DNA from: Streptomyces sp. HmicA12
GTDB lineage: Bacteria; Actinomycetota; Actinomycetes; Streptomycetales; Streptomycetaceae
Direction of reading: 5' to 3'
DNA length: 64,000 nt
Assembly: GCF_000373565.1 (NCBI RefSeq)
Contig: NZ_KB891852.1
Coordinates: 248,001 to 312,000 of the forward strand
Shown: piece after piece, positions 8,631-17,565 of the stretch
Layout of the letters: every line of letters starts with the position of its first letter
How positions within the stretch are numbered: the first letter of the stretch is position 1
Position numbers and translations under genes: made by a program
The notes under the pieces: generated by a model
The model's input: the letters and a program-made list of their open reading frames with translations, nothing else
What the model was told of the DNA's origin: nothing
Databases searched by the model: none

Positions 8631-10015
8631 CCGAGCAGCTCGCGACCATGGACTTCCACCCCCAGCCACAGCCGGGCGCGGCCAAGCCGTGGGCGTTCCC
8701 CGCCCCGCGGCGCGGCGCGCTCGGCAACGGCCTCACGGTGCTGCACTGTCACCGCCCCGGCCAGCAGGTCGTGGCCGTGGAGATCAATCTGGACGCGCCC
8801 CTGGAGGCCGAGCCGAAGGGCCTCGACGGCGTCGCCACGATCATGGCACGTGCCTTCAACGAGGGCACCGACAAGCATTCCGCCGAGGAGTTCGCGGCCG
8901 AACTGGAGCGCTGCGGCGCCACCCTGGACGCCCACGCCGACCACCCCGGCGTCCGCGTCTCCCTCGAAGTGCCCGTCTCCCGCCTCCCCAAGGGGCTCGG
9001 GCTGCTGGCCGACGCCCTCCGGGCGCCCGCCTTCGCCGACGCCGAGATCGAGCGCCTCGTACGCAACCGCCTGGACGAGATCCCGCACGAGAGCGCCAGT
9101 CCGGCCCGCCGCGCCGCCAAGGAGCTCTCCAAGCAGCTCTTCCCGGCCGACGCGCGCATGTCGCGCCCGCGCCAGGGCACCGAGGAGACCGTCACCGCGA
9201 TCGACGCGGTGGCCGTGCGTGCCTTCTACGAGAAGCACGTACGCCCCGCCACCGCCACGGCCGTGGTGGTGGGTGACCTGACCGGCGTCGACCTCGACGG
9301 CCTCCTCGCCGACACGCTCGGCGCCTGGACCGGTGACACCGCCGAGGCACGCCCCGTGCCGCCCGTGACGGCCGACGACACCGGCCGCGTCGTGATCGTG
9401 GACCGTCCGGGAGCCGTGCAGACGCAGCTGCTGATCGGCCGCGTCGGGCCCGACAAGCACGACCGCGTGTGGGCCGCGCAGATCCTCGGCACGTACTGCC
9501 TGGGCGGCACCCTCACCTCGCGCCTGGACCGCGTCCTGCGCGAGGAGAAGGGCTACACCTACGGCGTGCGGTCCTTCGCCCAGGTGCTGCGTTCCGCGCC
9601 CGACGGGACGGGCGCGGCGATGCTCGCCATCAGCGGCTCCGTGGACACCCCGAACACCGGTCCGGCGCTCGACGACCTCTGGAAGGTGCTGCGCACGCTG
9701 GCCGCCGAGGGCCTCACGGATGCCGAGCGGGACACGGCCGTGCAGAACCTGGTGGGCGTGGCCCCGCTGAAGTTCGAGACCGCCGCCAACGTCGCGGGCA
9801 CCCTCGCCGACCAGGTCGAGCAGCACCTGCCCGACGACTACCAGGCCCAGATGTACCGCCAACTGGCCGAGACAGGCACCGTGGAGGCCACGGCGGCGGT
9901 CGTGAGCGCCTTCCCGGCGGACCGGCTGGTGACGATCCTCGTGGGCGACGCCGGCCAGATCGAGGAGCCCGTCAAGGCGCTCGGCATCGGCGAAGTGACC
10001 GTGGTCACCGGCTGA
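8627..10015 (+). CDS. M16 family peptidase-like protein, non-catalytic partner
   Basis: 462 residues from the GTG at 8627, overlapping the upstream stop (GTGA). The open frame continues upstream inside the previous gene, but the coupled GTG is the sensible start. The fold-defining segments of an M16 protein are present: an N-terminal GNGLTVL strand, a FNEGTDKHS region where HxxEH would be, and a C-terminal glycine-rich YTYGVRSFAQ substrate-binding segment. The zinc ligands are missing (ATIMARAFNEGT replaces the HxxEH helix). It should therefore be the structural/substrate-binding half of a heterodimer with the upstream gene product. A hairpin terminator follows. Confidence 0.87.
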   Translation: MTEQLATMDFHPQPQPGAAKPWAFPAPRRGALGNGLTVLHCHRPGQQVVAVEINLDAPLEAEPKGLDGVATIMARAFNEGTDKHSAEEFAAELERCGATLDAHADHPGVRVSLEVPVSRLPKGLGLLADALRAPAFADAEIERLVRNRLDEIPHESASPARRAAKELSKQLFPADARMSRPRQGTEETVTAIDAVAVRAFYEKHVRPATATAVVVGDLTGVDLDGLLADTLGAWTGDTAEARPVPPVTADDTGRVVIVDRPGAVQTQLLIGRVGPDKHDRVWAAQILGTYCLGGTLTSRLDRVLREEKGYTYGVRSFAQVLRSAPDGTGAAMLAISGSVDTPNTGPALDDLWKVLRTLAAEGLTDAERDTAVQNLVGVAPLKFETAANVAGTLADQVEQHLPDDYQAQMYRQLAETGTVEATAAVVSAFPADRLVTILVGDAGQIEEPVKALGIGEVTVVTG

Positions 10016-10039
10016 TCGCCCTTCTCCCGTCCGACTCAC

Positions 10040-10075
10040 GAGCCCCAGTGGTCCCCCCCCCGGCCACTGGGGCTC
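10040..10075 (+). terminator. Intrinsic terminator after the M16 operon
   Basis: A 12-bp perfect stem (GAGCCCCAGTGG / CCACTGGGGCTC) has a C-rich loop, starting 25 bases after the stop. No U-tract is present. Confidence 0.75.
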
Positions 10076-10199
10076 AGTGGTGTCGCTCACGTGCGCGGAC
10101 GTGATCACGATGGATCGCATATGTCCGAAATAGTGCATAGGTTGCCTGTCTGCCCTGTGGCATGCACTACAAAAGCCGGGATCTGTTTGTTGAATGAAA

Positions 10200-10437
10200 G
10201 ATGCCCCGCTTAGCGTCGGTCCGGCTGTCCGCCGCACCAGTGCCGCGCCGCGTCACCGGGCAGCCATCGCCGAGTCCCCCATGGCGCGAGCCAGGGGAGC
10301 CGGGGACCCACCGCAGTCCCTGGGGTGAATCGGGCGTTCTTCCTGGCCGTAGGCGTGAGGGAGACACCCGTAGGAGACCTTCCTGCTCCGAACCCGTCAG
10401 CTAACCCGGTAGGCGAGAGGGAAGGAAAGGATCAGCC
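10200..10437 (+). promoter_or_regulatory. c-di-AMP riboswitch (ydaO/yuaA class)
   Basis: The leader in front of the M23 peptidase carries the recognisable conserved blocks of the ydaO class in order. These are GGGAGCCGGGGACCCA near 10294-10311, GGGGTGAATCGG near 10322-10333, GGCCGTAGGCG near 10346-10356, and GAACCCGTCAGCTAACCCGG near 10390-10409, followed by TAGGCGA and GGAAGGA. This class binds cyclic di-AMP and in actinobacteria typically turns off cell-wall hydrolase genes when the ligand is high. Boundaries are approximate. The aptamer ends a few bases before the start codon, so control could be by termination within the leader or by access to the ribosome site. Confidence 0.9.
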
Positions 10438-10442
10438 CCTTC

Positions 10443-11234
10443 ATGGCGTTCACCCGTGCCACCGGGAAGCACCGTCGTCCGAGTCGCATCACGCGTACCA
10501 CCGCGCAGGTCGCGAGTGTCGCGGCGCTCACCACGACCGGTGTCGTCGGAGGCCTCGCCGCCCCCGCCCTCGCCGCCGACACCGCGGCCGCCGATCAGAG
10601 CAACAACCTGACGCAGGCGATCTCCATCGGCGACTCGCTCGCCGACCGGATCGACGCCCAGGCCACCGCGCAGAAGAAGGCCGCCGACGAGGCCGCCGCC
10701 AAGAAGAAGGCCGAGGCCGAGGCCAAGAAGAAGGCGGCCGAAGCCAAGCGCCAGGCCGAGGAGAAGGACAAGAAGGAGCGCGAGGCCAAGGCGCGCGCCG
10801 CCCGTGAGGCCGAGCGCAAGCGCCTCAACACCTTCGTGGCGCCCATCTCCGGCTCGTACGTCTCCACCGCCTACAAGGCGAGCAGCGGTCTGTGGTCCTC
10901 CGGCAGCCACACCGGCATCGACTTCCACGCCGCCAGCGGCACCTCGGTCCACGCGGTCGGCTCCGGCACCGTCGTCGAGGCCGGCTGGGGCGGCGCCTAC
11001 GGCAACAACATCGTCATCAAGATGAACGACGGCACGTACACCCAGTACGGTCACCTGTCGTCCATCGGTGTCTCCGTCGGCCAGTCGGTCACCCCCGGCC
11101 AGCAGATAGGCCTCTCCGGCGCCACCGGCAACGTCACGGGCCCGCACCTCCACTTCGAGGCCCGCACGACCCCCGACTACGGCTCCGACATGGACCCCGT
11201 CGCGTACCTGCGCTCGCACGGCGTGAACGTCTGA
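10443..11234 (+). CDS. Secreted M23 family peptidoglycan endopeptidase
   Basis: 263 residues. A twin-basic N-terminus and hydrophobic stretch ending in APALAAD (cleavage near residue 45) form a Sec signal peptide. Residues 65-125 are an Ala/Lys/Glu-rich coiled coil. The C-terminal peptidase domain (about 130-263) has the LytM zinc motifs HxxxD (in HTGIDFH) and HLHFE (HLH at the end of GPHLHFEAR). It should cut cross-links in cell-wall peptide stems outside the cell. The gene is preceded by a c-di-AMP riboswitch, so synthesis is tied to turgor/potassium signalling like other streptomycete wall hydrolases. A strong terminator follows; it is monocistronic. Confidence 0.92.
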   Translation: MAFTRATGKHRRPSRITRTTAQVASVAALTTTGVVGGLAAPALAADTAAADQSNNLTQAISIGDSLADRIDAQATAQKKAADEAAAKKKAEAEAKKKAAEAKRQAEEKDKKEREAKARAAREAERKRLNTFVAPISGSYVSTAYKASSGLWSSGSHTGIDFHAASGTSVHAVGSGTVVEAGWGGAYGNNIVIKMNDGTYTQYGHLSSIGVSVGQSVTPGQQIGLSGATGNVTGPHLHFEARTTPDYGSDMDPVAYLRSHGVNV

Positions 11235-11255
11235 CGCGACCGCACCAATATCATC

Positions 11256-11288
11256 CGAAAGCCCCGGCTCACCGAGCCGGGGCTTTCG
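11256..11288 (+). terminator. Intrinsic terminator after the M23 peptidase gene
   Basis: A perfect 15-bp stem (CGAAAGCCCCGGCTC / GAGCCGGGGCTTTCG) has a 3-base loop and begins 21 bases after the stop codon. Confidence 0.85.
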
Positions 11289-11468
11289 CGTTGACTGTCC
11301 TGAGCGACCCTCCGCTGTCCAAAAAATATCCATGGATTCCGGGCTGCCGTCGGAAATTCAAGAGTGGTGGAATAGAGTCGTCGGGCAAGCGCGCCGGGCG
11401 GGTGTCCCTCGTGCTTGTACGGGCGTCAATCGACCGCGTTTCGCGGGGATTAAGGCGGAGGTCGGGTC

Positions 11469-12155
11469 ATGCGCATTCCCGCGCACTCGGTATGCACGGC
11501 GATCCGCGACGACATCGTCGCGGGTGTCTACGAGCGCGGCGGCAGGCTCACCGAGGAACTGCTCGCGCGCCGCTACGGCGTCTCGCGCGTCCCGGTCCGT
11601 GAGGCGCTGCGCACCCTGGAGGCGGAAGGCTTCGTCGTCACGCGCCGGCACGCGGGCGCCTGTGTCGCCGAGCCCACCGAGCAGGAGGCCGCCGACCTCC
11701 TGGAGATCCGCATGCTGCTCGAGCCGCTGGGCGCGGCCCGCGCCGCGCAGCGCCGCACCGAGGCTCACCTCAAAGTGCTCCGCGGCCTGGTCAGACTGGG
11801 CCAGGAGCGCTCCAGGAGGGGGCAGAACGAGGACCTGCGCTCCCTGGGCGGCTGGTTCCACGAGACGCTCGCGCAGGCCTCCGGAAGCCCCGGTCTGATC
11901 GCCCTTCTCACCCAGCTCCGGCACAAGATCGCCTGGATGTACGCGGTCGAGACCCCGGCCCAGCCGGCCGAGTCCTGGGCGGAGCACGGCGCCATCGTCG
12001 ACGCGGTGGCCCGCGGCGACGCCGAGCGGGCCCGCGCCCTGACCGCCCTGCACACCGAGCGCGCGACGGCGGCGCACCGGCTGCGCGTCCCCCGCGCGGG
12101 CGAGCGTGTGAGGACTTCGCAACATCCCGTAAACACGGCAGGGCTCCAGCATTAA
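11469..12155 (+). CDS. GntR family transcriptional regulator (FadR/FCD subfamily)
   Basis: 228 residues. An N-terminal winged helix-turn-helix (about 5-70) has the family signature LLARRYGVSRVPVREALRTL at residues 36-55 and GFVVTRRHAGACV as the wing. It is followed by an all-helical FCD ligand-binding domain (about 80-205) containing the expected Asp/His metal-ligand candidates (HETL near residue 123, HGAI near 175). FCD regulators respond to small acids or sugar acids. No obvious target operon is adjacent, so the ligand cannot be inferred. The next gene, HPr, faces it and is separated by a terminator. Confidence 0.88.
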   Translation: MRIPAHSVCTAIRDDIVAGVYERGGRLTEELLARRYGVSRVPVREALRTLEAEGFVVTRRHAGACVAEPTEQEAADLLEIRMLLEPLGAARAAQRRTEAHLKVLRGLVRLGQERSRRGQNEDLRSLGGWFHETLAQASGSPGLIALLTQLRHKIAWMYAVETPAQPAESWAEHGAIVDAVARGDAERARALTALHTERATAAHRLRVPRAGERVRTSQHPVNTAGLQH

Positions 12156-12306
12156 CAGGGGGGCCGTATACAAAGAAGTGCGCTATTCGCTGAATGGGTC
12201 GCGGCATGTTTTCCGCTGCCCTTTTCGGTATTGAATCGGGCGTGATGAATTACTGACGTACTTTCGGTCGTGCGTCAATTCAGGCCGAAGTGTGCGACGC
12301 AAAACG

Positions 12307-12346
12307 ACGGAGCCGCGCGTTCCCGGGGGGAAACGCGCGGCTCCGT
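12307..12346. terminator. Intrinsic terminator downstream of ptsH
   Basis: A 15-bp perfect inverted repeat (ACGGAGCCGCGCGTT / AACGCGCGGCTCCGT) with a 10-base loop starts 15 bases past the HPr stop. It also lies downstream of the GntR gene, so it may stop transcription from both sides. Confidence 0.8.
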
Positions 12347-12360
12347 GGAAATGCCGTGGG

Positions 12361-12642
12361 TCAGACGGTCTCGGGGAGCTCCTCGAGACCCTCGGCGACC
12401 AGCTTGGCCAGACGGTCGAGTGCGGCGTCCGCGCCCTCGGCCTCGGAGGCCAGCACGATCTCCTCGCCGCCCTGGGCGCCGAGACCGAGCACCGCGAGCA
12501 TGGAGGCGGCGTTGACGGGGTTGCCGTCGGCCTTGGCGATCGTCACGGGGACGCCGGCCGCCGTGGCCGCGCGGACGAAGATGGAGGCGGGACGAGCGTG
12601 GAGGCCCTCGGCCCAGCCGACGTTGACGCGGCGCTCAGCCAT
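12361..12642 (-). CDS. ptsH: HPr phosphocarrier protein of the PTS
   Basis: 93 residues from the ATG at 12642. It is the small phosphocarrier that takes phosphate from enzyme I and passes it to sugar-specific EIIA. The active-site His15 lies in GLHARPAS (residues 13-20), and the helix bearing the regulatory-Ser position is NAASMLAVLGLGA (44-56, Ser47). The length matches the family. Enzyme I and EII genes are not in the window; in streptomycetes they map elsewhere. Transcribed divergently from the acetyltransferase/acyl-CoA-synthetase fusion. Confidence 0.95.
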   Translation of the reverse strand: MAERRVNVGWAEGLHARPASIFVRAATAAGVPVTIAKADGNPVNAASMLAVLGLGAQGGEEIVLASEAEGADAALDRLAKLVAEGLEELPETV

Positions 12643-12821
12643 GTGATGCTGCCCTTCAGGTGTCTCACAGTTGTCTAGACCATTCTCACACACCGGGGAA
12701 TGTGCTCGACGCGGACCCACGTCCCGTCCGAGCACCGCTCCTTCGGCCTTCTTCAGCCTGCCTCCCACGCGCGCGGGCCGCGACCCGTACGACTGTCGGC
12801 GCCCGGCCCTACGCTTGCGGC

Positions 12822-15632
12822 ATGGAGACCCCGTCGGACCGGCACGCCTATCCCGCCCACTGGGAGGCCGACGTGGTGCTGCGCGACGGCGGCACCGCCC
12901 GGATCAGGCCCATCACCACCGAGGACGCCGAGCGCCTGACCAGCTTCTACGAGCAGGTCTCGGACGAGTCGAAGTACTACCGCTTCTTCGCGCCCTACCC
13001 GCGCCTGTCCGCCAAGGACGTCCACCGCTTCACCCATCACGACTACGTCGACCGGGTCGGCCTCGCCGTCACGATCGGCGGCGAGTTCATCGCGACCGTG
13101 CGCTACGACCGGATCAACGCCCATGGGATGCCCGCTTCCGCACCGGCCGACGAGGCCGAGGTCGCCTTCCTAGTACAGGACGCCCACCAGGGGCGTGGCG
13201 TGGCGTCCGCCCTTCTGGAGCACATCGCCGCCGTCGCCCGGGAGCGCGACATCCGCCGGTTCGCCGCCGAGGTGCTGCCCGCCAACACCAAGATGATCAA
13301 GGTGTTCCGGGACGCCGGGTACACGCAGAAGCGCAGCTTCGAGGACGGCGTCGTCCGCCTGGAGTTCGACATCGAACCCACCGAGGCCTCCCTCGCGGTG
13401 CAGCACGCGCGAGAGCAGCGCGCCGAGGCCCGCTCCGTGCAGCGCCTGCTCGCTCCCGGATCCGTCGCCGTGATCGGCGTGGGACGTGCGCCCGGAGGAG
13501 TGGGCCGCAGCGTTCTCGACAACCTCAAGGACGCCGGGTACACGGGCCACCTCTATGCGGTGAACAAGGCGTTCCCCGAGGACCTGACCGAGGTCGGCGG
13601 CGTGCCCGCCCACCGCTCCGTGCGCGACATCGACCCGGCCGAACACGTCGACCTGGCCGTCGTCGCCGTGCCCGCCCCCTACGTCCCCGAAGTCGTCGCC
13701 GAGTGCGGCGAGCGCGGCGTACAGGGCCTGGTCGTGGTCTCCGCCGGATACGCCGAGAGCGGCGCCGAGGGCCGCGAGCGCCAGCGCGAACTCGTACGCC
13801 AGGCACGCAGCTACGGGATGCGCATCATCGGGCCGAACGCCTTCGGGGTCGTCAACACGTCCCCCGAGGTGCGCCTCAACGCCTCGCTCGCCCCCGAGAT
13901 GCCGCGTGCCGGACGCATCGGCCTGTTCGCCCAGTCCGGGGCCATCGGCATCGCCCTGCTGTCACGGCTGCACCGCAGGGGCGGCGGCGTCACCGGGGTC
14001 ACCGGGGTCTCCACATTCGTCTCCGCGGGCAACCGGGCCGACGTCTCCGGCAACGACGTCCTCCAGTACTGGTACGACGACGCGGACACCGACGTCGCCC
14101 TCATGTACCTCGAATCGATCGGCAACCCGCGCAAGTTCACACGCCTCGCCCGCCGCACGGCAGCGGCCAAGCCACTGGTGGTCGTCCAGGGCGCCCGGCA
14201 CAGCGGCATCGCGCCCACGGGCCACGCCGTACGAGCGACGCGCCTCCCGTACGCCACGGTCTCCGCCCTCCTGCGCCAAGCGGGCGTCATCCGCGTCGAC
14301 ACGATCACCGAACTCGTCGACGCGGGCCTCCTGCTGGCACGTCAACCGCTCCCCGCCGGCCCCCGCGTCGCCATCCTGGGCAACTCCGAGTCGCTCGGCC
14401 TGCTCACCTACGACGTCTGCCTCTCCGAGGGGCTGCGGCCCAAGCCGCCGCGGGACCTCACCACGGAAGCCTCCGCGGCGGACTTCCGGGCCGCCTTGGA
14501 GGAAGCGCTGGCCGACGACAAGACCGACGCCGTCGTCGTCACCGCGATGCCGGTGGTGGGGGAGGAGTCGACCGAGGACGCCGAGTTGGCGGCAGCCCTG
14601 AGCGCGGCGGCGGCCGCCGCCCCCGCCAAGCCGGTGCTCGTCGTCCACGTGGAGCTGGGCGGTCTCGCCGAGGCGCTCTCCGCCGCGGCCAGCACCGGCC
14701 CGAACGCCCCGTCCCGGCCGGCCCCCGCCACGGCGGAGGCCCCGCGGGAGACGACCCCGCGCCTCATCCCCGCCTACCCCGCCGCCGAGCGTGCCGTGCG
14801 CGCCCTCTCCGAAGCCACCAAGTACGCGCAGTGGCGCCGCGACGCCGCCGAGCCCGGCAAGGTGCCCGAGTACGACGACGTCGACGAGCCGGGCGCCGCC
14901 GCCCTGATCACCGAGCTGCTCGCCAAGGAGGACGACCCCCGCGGCGCGGACCTCGCCCCCGACGACGCCCGCGAGCTGCTGTCCCGCTACGGCATCGGCG
15001 TACGGCAGACGCTGCCCGCGCCTGACCCCGACCAGGCCGTCGAAGCGGCCCGCGCGCTCGGCTACCCGGTGGCACTGAAGACGACGGCCCCGCACCTGCG
15101 CCACCGCCCCGACCTGGGCGGCGTACGGCTCGACCTCGCCGACGAAGAGGATCTGCGCCGCGCCTACGAAGACCTCACCGAGCGGCTCGGCAAGCCCGCC
15201 GAACTGCGGCCCGTCGTCCAGGCGATGGCGCCGCGCGGCGTCGACACCGTCGTCCGGGCCGTCATAGACCCGGCCGCCGGAGCCGTGCTCTCCTTCGGCC
15301 TGGCCGGCGCCGCGTCCGAACTGCTCGGCGACACCGCACACCGCCTGATCCCGGTCACCGACCGCGACGCCCAGGCGGTCGTCCGCTCGATCAAGACGGC
15401 CCCGATCCTCTTCGGGTGGCGCGGCGCCGCCCCCGTGGACACCCCGGCCCTGGAGGAGTTGCTCCAGCGGGTGTCCCGCCTCGTCGACGACCACCCCGAG
15501 GTGGTCGGCGTCGCCCTCGAACCGGTCGTGGTCGCACAAGCCGGACTGACCGTGCTCGGCGCCTCCGTCCGGCTCGCACCCCCACCCGCCCGTGACGACC
15601 TCGGCCCGCGCACCCTGCCCGCCGCGTACTGA
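12822..15632 (+). CDS. GNAT acetyltransferase fused to NDP-forming acyl-CoA synthetase-like domains (Pat-type)
   Basis: 936 residues from the ATG at 12822. Residues about 20-185 form a GNAT domain with the acetyl-CoA loop QGRGVASALL starting at Q123. Next comes a CoA-binding Rossmann domain (about 205-330, SVAVIGVG), a succinyl-CoA-ligase flavodoxin-like domain (about 335-500, FAQSGAIG), a Pro/Ala-rich linker, and an ATP-grasp domain (about 690-930, GYPVALKT). Salmonella Pat has the reverse order (synthetase part first). In such fusions the synthetase part usually senses ligand and the GNAT domain acetylates lysines, for example in acetyl-CoA synthetase. The segment aligned with the catalytic-His SHTG motif reads TGHAVRAT here, so phosphoryl transfer looks lost. 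That alignment was by eye. Confidence 0.88.
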   Translation: METPSDRHAYPAHWEADVVLRDGGTARIRPITTEDAERLTSFYEQVSDESKYYRFFAPYPRLSAKDVHRFTHHDYVDRVGLAVTIGGEFIATVRYDRINAHGMPASAPADEAEVAFLVQDAHQGRGVASALLEHIAAVARERDIRRFAAEVLPANTKMIKVFRDAGYTQKRSFEDGVVRLEFDIEPTEASLAVQHAREQRAEARSVQRLLAPGSVAVIGVGRAPGGVGRSVLDNLKDAGYTGHLYAVNKAFPEDLTEVGGVPAHRSVRDIDPAEHVDLAVVAVPAPYVPEVVAECGERGVQGLVVVSAGYAESGAEGRERQRELVRQARSYGMRIIGPNAFGVVNTSPEVRLNASLAPEMPRAGRIGLFAQSGAIGIALLSRLHRRGGGVTGVTGVSTFVSAGNRADVSGNDVLQYWYDDADTDVALMYLESIGNPRKFTRLARRTAAAKPLVVVQGARHSGIAPTGHAVRATRLPYATVSALLRQAGVIRVDTITELVDAGLLLARQPLPAGPRVAILGNSESLGLLTYDVCLSEGLRPKPPRDLTTEASAADFRAALEEALADDKTDAVVVTAMPVVGEESTEDAELAAALSAAAAAAPAKPVLVVHVELGGLAEALSAAASTGPNAPSRPAPATAEAPRETTPRLIPAYPAAERAVRALSEATKYAQWRRDAAEPGKVPEYDDVDEPGAAALITELLAKEDDPRGADLAPDDARELLSRYGIGVRQTLPAPDPDQAVEAARALGYPVALKTTAPHLRHRPDLGGVRLDLADEEDLRRAYEDLTERLGKPAELRPVVQAMAPRGVDTVVRAVIDPAAGAVLSFGLAGAASELLGDTAHRLIPVTDRDAQAVVRSIKTAPILFGWRGAAPVDTPALEELLQRVSRLVDDHPEVVGVALEPVVVAQAGLTVLGASVRLAPPPARDDLGPRTLPAAY

Positions 15633-15738
15633 CCACCGCTCACCCCGGGGCCGGTGGGCGAACCGCCAGGAAATGCCCTCACGCAGAGTTATCCACAGGC
15701 GCAACGGCAGCCTCTTCCCGGGCCTTAGGATGGACCTC

Positions 15739-16326
15739 ATGGCCAAGACCAGTACGACGACCCAAGGGCTGCGAGCGGCGATCGAGCGCAGCGGCTACTA
15801 CCCGGCCCTCGTGGCCGAGGCGGTGGAGGCCGCGGTCGGCGGCGAGCCGATCTCGTCGTACCTCGTCCACCAGGAGACCACGTTCGACGCGAACGAGGTC
15901 CGTCGTCATGTCACCGTCCTGGTTCTGACCGACACCCGCTTCATCGTCAGCCACACCGACGAGCAGGCCGCCGACACCACGTCCCCGACGCCGTACGCGA
16001 CGACGTCCACGGAGTCCGTGAAGCTCGACCGGATCTCCTCGGTCGTGCTCAGCCGCGTCGTCGCCAACCCGGAGAAGTACGTCCCGGGCACCCTGCCCCG
16101 CGAGGTCGTCCTCACCATCGGCTGGGGCGCCGTCTCCCGCATCGACCTGGAGCCCGCGGCCTGCGGCGACCCCAACTGCGAGGCGGACCACGGCTACACG
16201 GGCAGCTCGACGGCGGACGACCTGAGCCTGCGCGTCAGCGAGGCCGGCGACGGCCCGGAGACCGTGCGCCAGACCCTCGCCTTCGCGCAGGCCCTCTCGG
16301 AAGCCACCGCGGACGCGGGACGCTGA
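15739..16326 (+). CDS. DUF5998 family protein
   Basis: 195 residues. ATG codons at 15730 and 15739 are in frame; the second is preferred because AGGATGGA sits just ahead of it. It is an actinobacterial conserved soluble protein with no recognised catalytic motif; a GYYPALVAEAVEAAVGGE segment (residues 17-34) opens the core. A cysteine pair in ACGDPNCEADHGY (about 150-162) with a following His could bind a metal. Its stop codon overlaps the ATG of the phosphodiesterase-like gene (TGATG), indicating coupling. Confidence 0.8.
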   Translation: MAKTSTTTQGLRAAIERSGYYPALVAEAVEAAVGGEPISSYLVHQETTFDANEVRRHVTVLVLTDTRFIVSHTDEQAADTTSPTPYATTSTESVKLDRISSVVLSRVVANPEKYVPGTLPREVVLTIGWGAVSRIDLEPAACGDPNCEADHGYTGSSTADDLSLRVSEAGDGPETVRQTLAFAQALSEATADAGR

Positions 16327-17513
16327 TGACGCAGGCCGCCTGGGACGACGTAGAGCCGCTGCCCGTCCACACCGCCCCCGTCCCGGCGTACGGCACCGGA
16401 TCCCTCGCGGACCTGCTGCCCACCCTCGGCGCCCACCTCGGCGTACCCGACTGCACCGCCACGATCGAGGAGCTCGCCCCCGTCGACCGGGCCTGCGTCT
16501 TCCTGATCGACGGCCTCGGCTGGGAGCAGGTGAAGGCCCACCCGGACGAGGCGCCGTTCCTGCACTCGCTCATAGCCTCCTCGCGCGGCGGCACCGGCCG
16601 CCCCATCACCGCGGGCTACCCGGCGACCACCGCCACCTCCCTCGCCTCGGTCGGCACCGGCCTGCCGCCCGGCGCCCACGGCCTGCCCGGCTACACCGTG
16701 CGCAACCCGGCCACGGGGGAGCTCATGAACCAGCTCCGCTGGAACCCGTGGACGAAGCCGCAGACCTGGCAGCCCTACCCCACGATCTTCCAGCGCGCCC
16801 ACGCCGCGGGCGTGCACACCGCCCAGGTCTCCGCCCCCACCTTCGAGTCGACGCCCCTGACGAAGATCGCCCTCAGCGGCGGCACCTTCTACGGACGGCT
16901 CTCCGGCGAGGACCGCATGGACCTGGCCGCCGAGCAACTGGCCGCGGGGGACCGGTCGCTGGTCTACACGTACTACAGCGAGGTGGACGGCAAGGGGCAC
17001 CGCTTCGGCATCGACTCCGACCCGTGGCGCGGTCAACTGATGTACGTCGACCGGCTCGCCCAGCGCCTCGCCGAGCAACTGCCGCCGCGCAGCGCCCTGT
17101 ACGTCACCGCCGACCACGGCATGGTCGACATCGCCTTCGACGAGCAGTCCCGTATCGACTTCGACGAGGACTGGGAACTGGGGGCCGGCGTCGCCCTGCT
17201 GGGTGGCGAGGGCAGAGCGCGCCACGTGTACGCCGTCCCGGGCGCGCAGGGCGACGTCCTCGCCGTGTGGCGCGAGGTCCTCGGCGAGCAGTTCTGGATC
17301 GCGAGCCGCGACGAGGCGATCGCGGCAGGCTGGTTCGGCCCCCAGGTCGATCAGCGGGTGTACGACCGGCTCGGCGACGTCATCGCGGCCGCCCGCGACG
17401 ACGTGCTCATCATCGCCTCGCAGAACGAACCGAAGGAGTCGGCGATGGTCGGCAACCACGGCTCCATGACCCCCGCCGAGCAGCTTGTCCCGCTGCTCGA
17501 AGTACGTTCCTGA
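16326..17513 (+). CDS. Alkaline phosphatase superfamily phosphodiesterase/nucleotide pyrophosphatase-like protein
   Basis: 395 residues. It belongs to the type I phosphodiesterase/nucleotide pyrophosphatase fold. The first metal Asp is in FLIDGLGW (about residues 59-66), the likely nucleophile Thr in GYPATTATSLAS (98-109), TADHGMVD is near 260, and NHGSMTP near 378 supplies the last metal His. There is no signal peptide, so the enzyme is probably cytoplasmic. The substrate is unknown (a phosphodiester or nucleotide). It is translationally coupled to the DUF5998 gene and followed closely by thymidine kinase, so the three may form an operon. Confidence 0.85.
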   Translation: MTQAAWDDVEPLPVHTAPVPAYGTGSLADLLPTLGAHLGVPDCTATIEELAPVDRACVFLIDGLGWEQVKAHPDEAPFLHSLIASSRGGTGRPITAGYPATTATSLASVGTGLPPGAHGLPGYTVRNPATGELMNQLRWNPWTKPQTWQPYPTIFQRAHAAGVHTAQVSAPTFESTPLTKIALSGGTFYGRLSGEDRMDLAAEQLAAGDRSLVYTYYSEVDGKGHRFGIDSDPWRGQLMYVDRLAQRLAEQLPPRSALYVTADHGMVDIAFDEQSRIDFDEDWELGAGVALLGGEGRARHVYAVPGAQGDVLAVWREVLGEQFWIASRDEAIAAGWFGPQVDQRVYDRLGDVIAAARDDVLIIASQNEPKESAMVGNHGSMTPAEQLVPLLEVRS

Positions 17514-17565
17514 CCTCCTCCCGCCCCTTCCCCCACCGTGTGACCCGAAAGGTGCTCGACTCCCC

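Noticed and set aside
13962-15746. 594-codon minus-strand frame antisense to the acetyltransferase/synthetase fusion
   Set aside because: Gly/Arg-rich shadow without motifs, covering a gene with clear domains.
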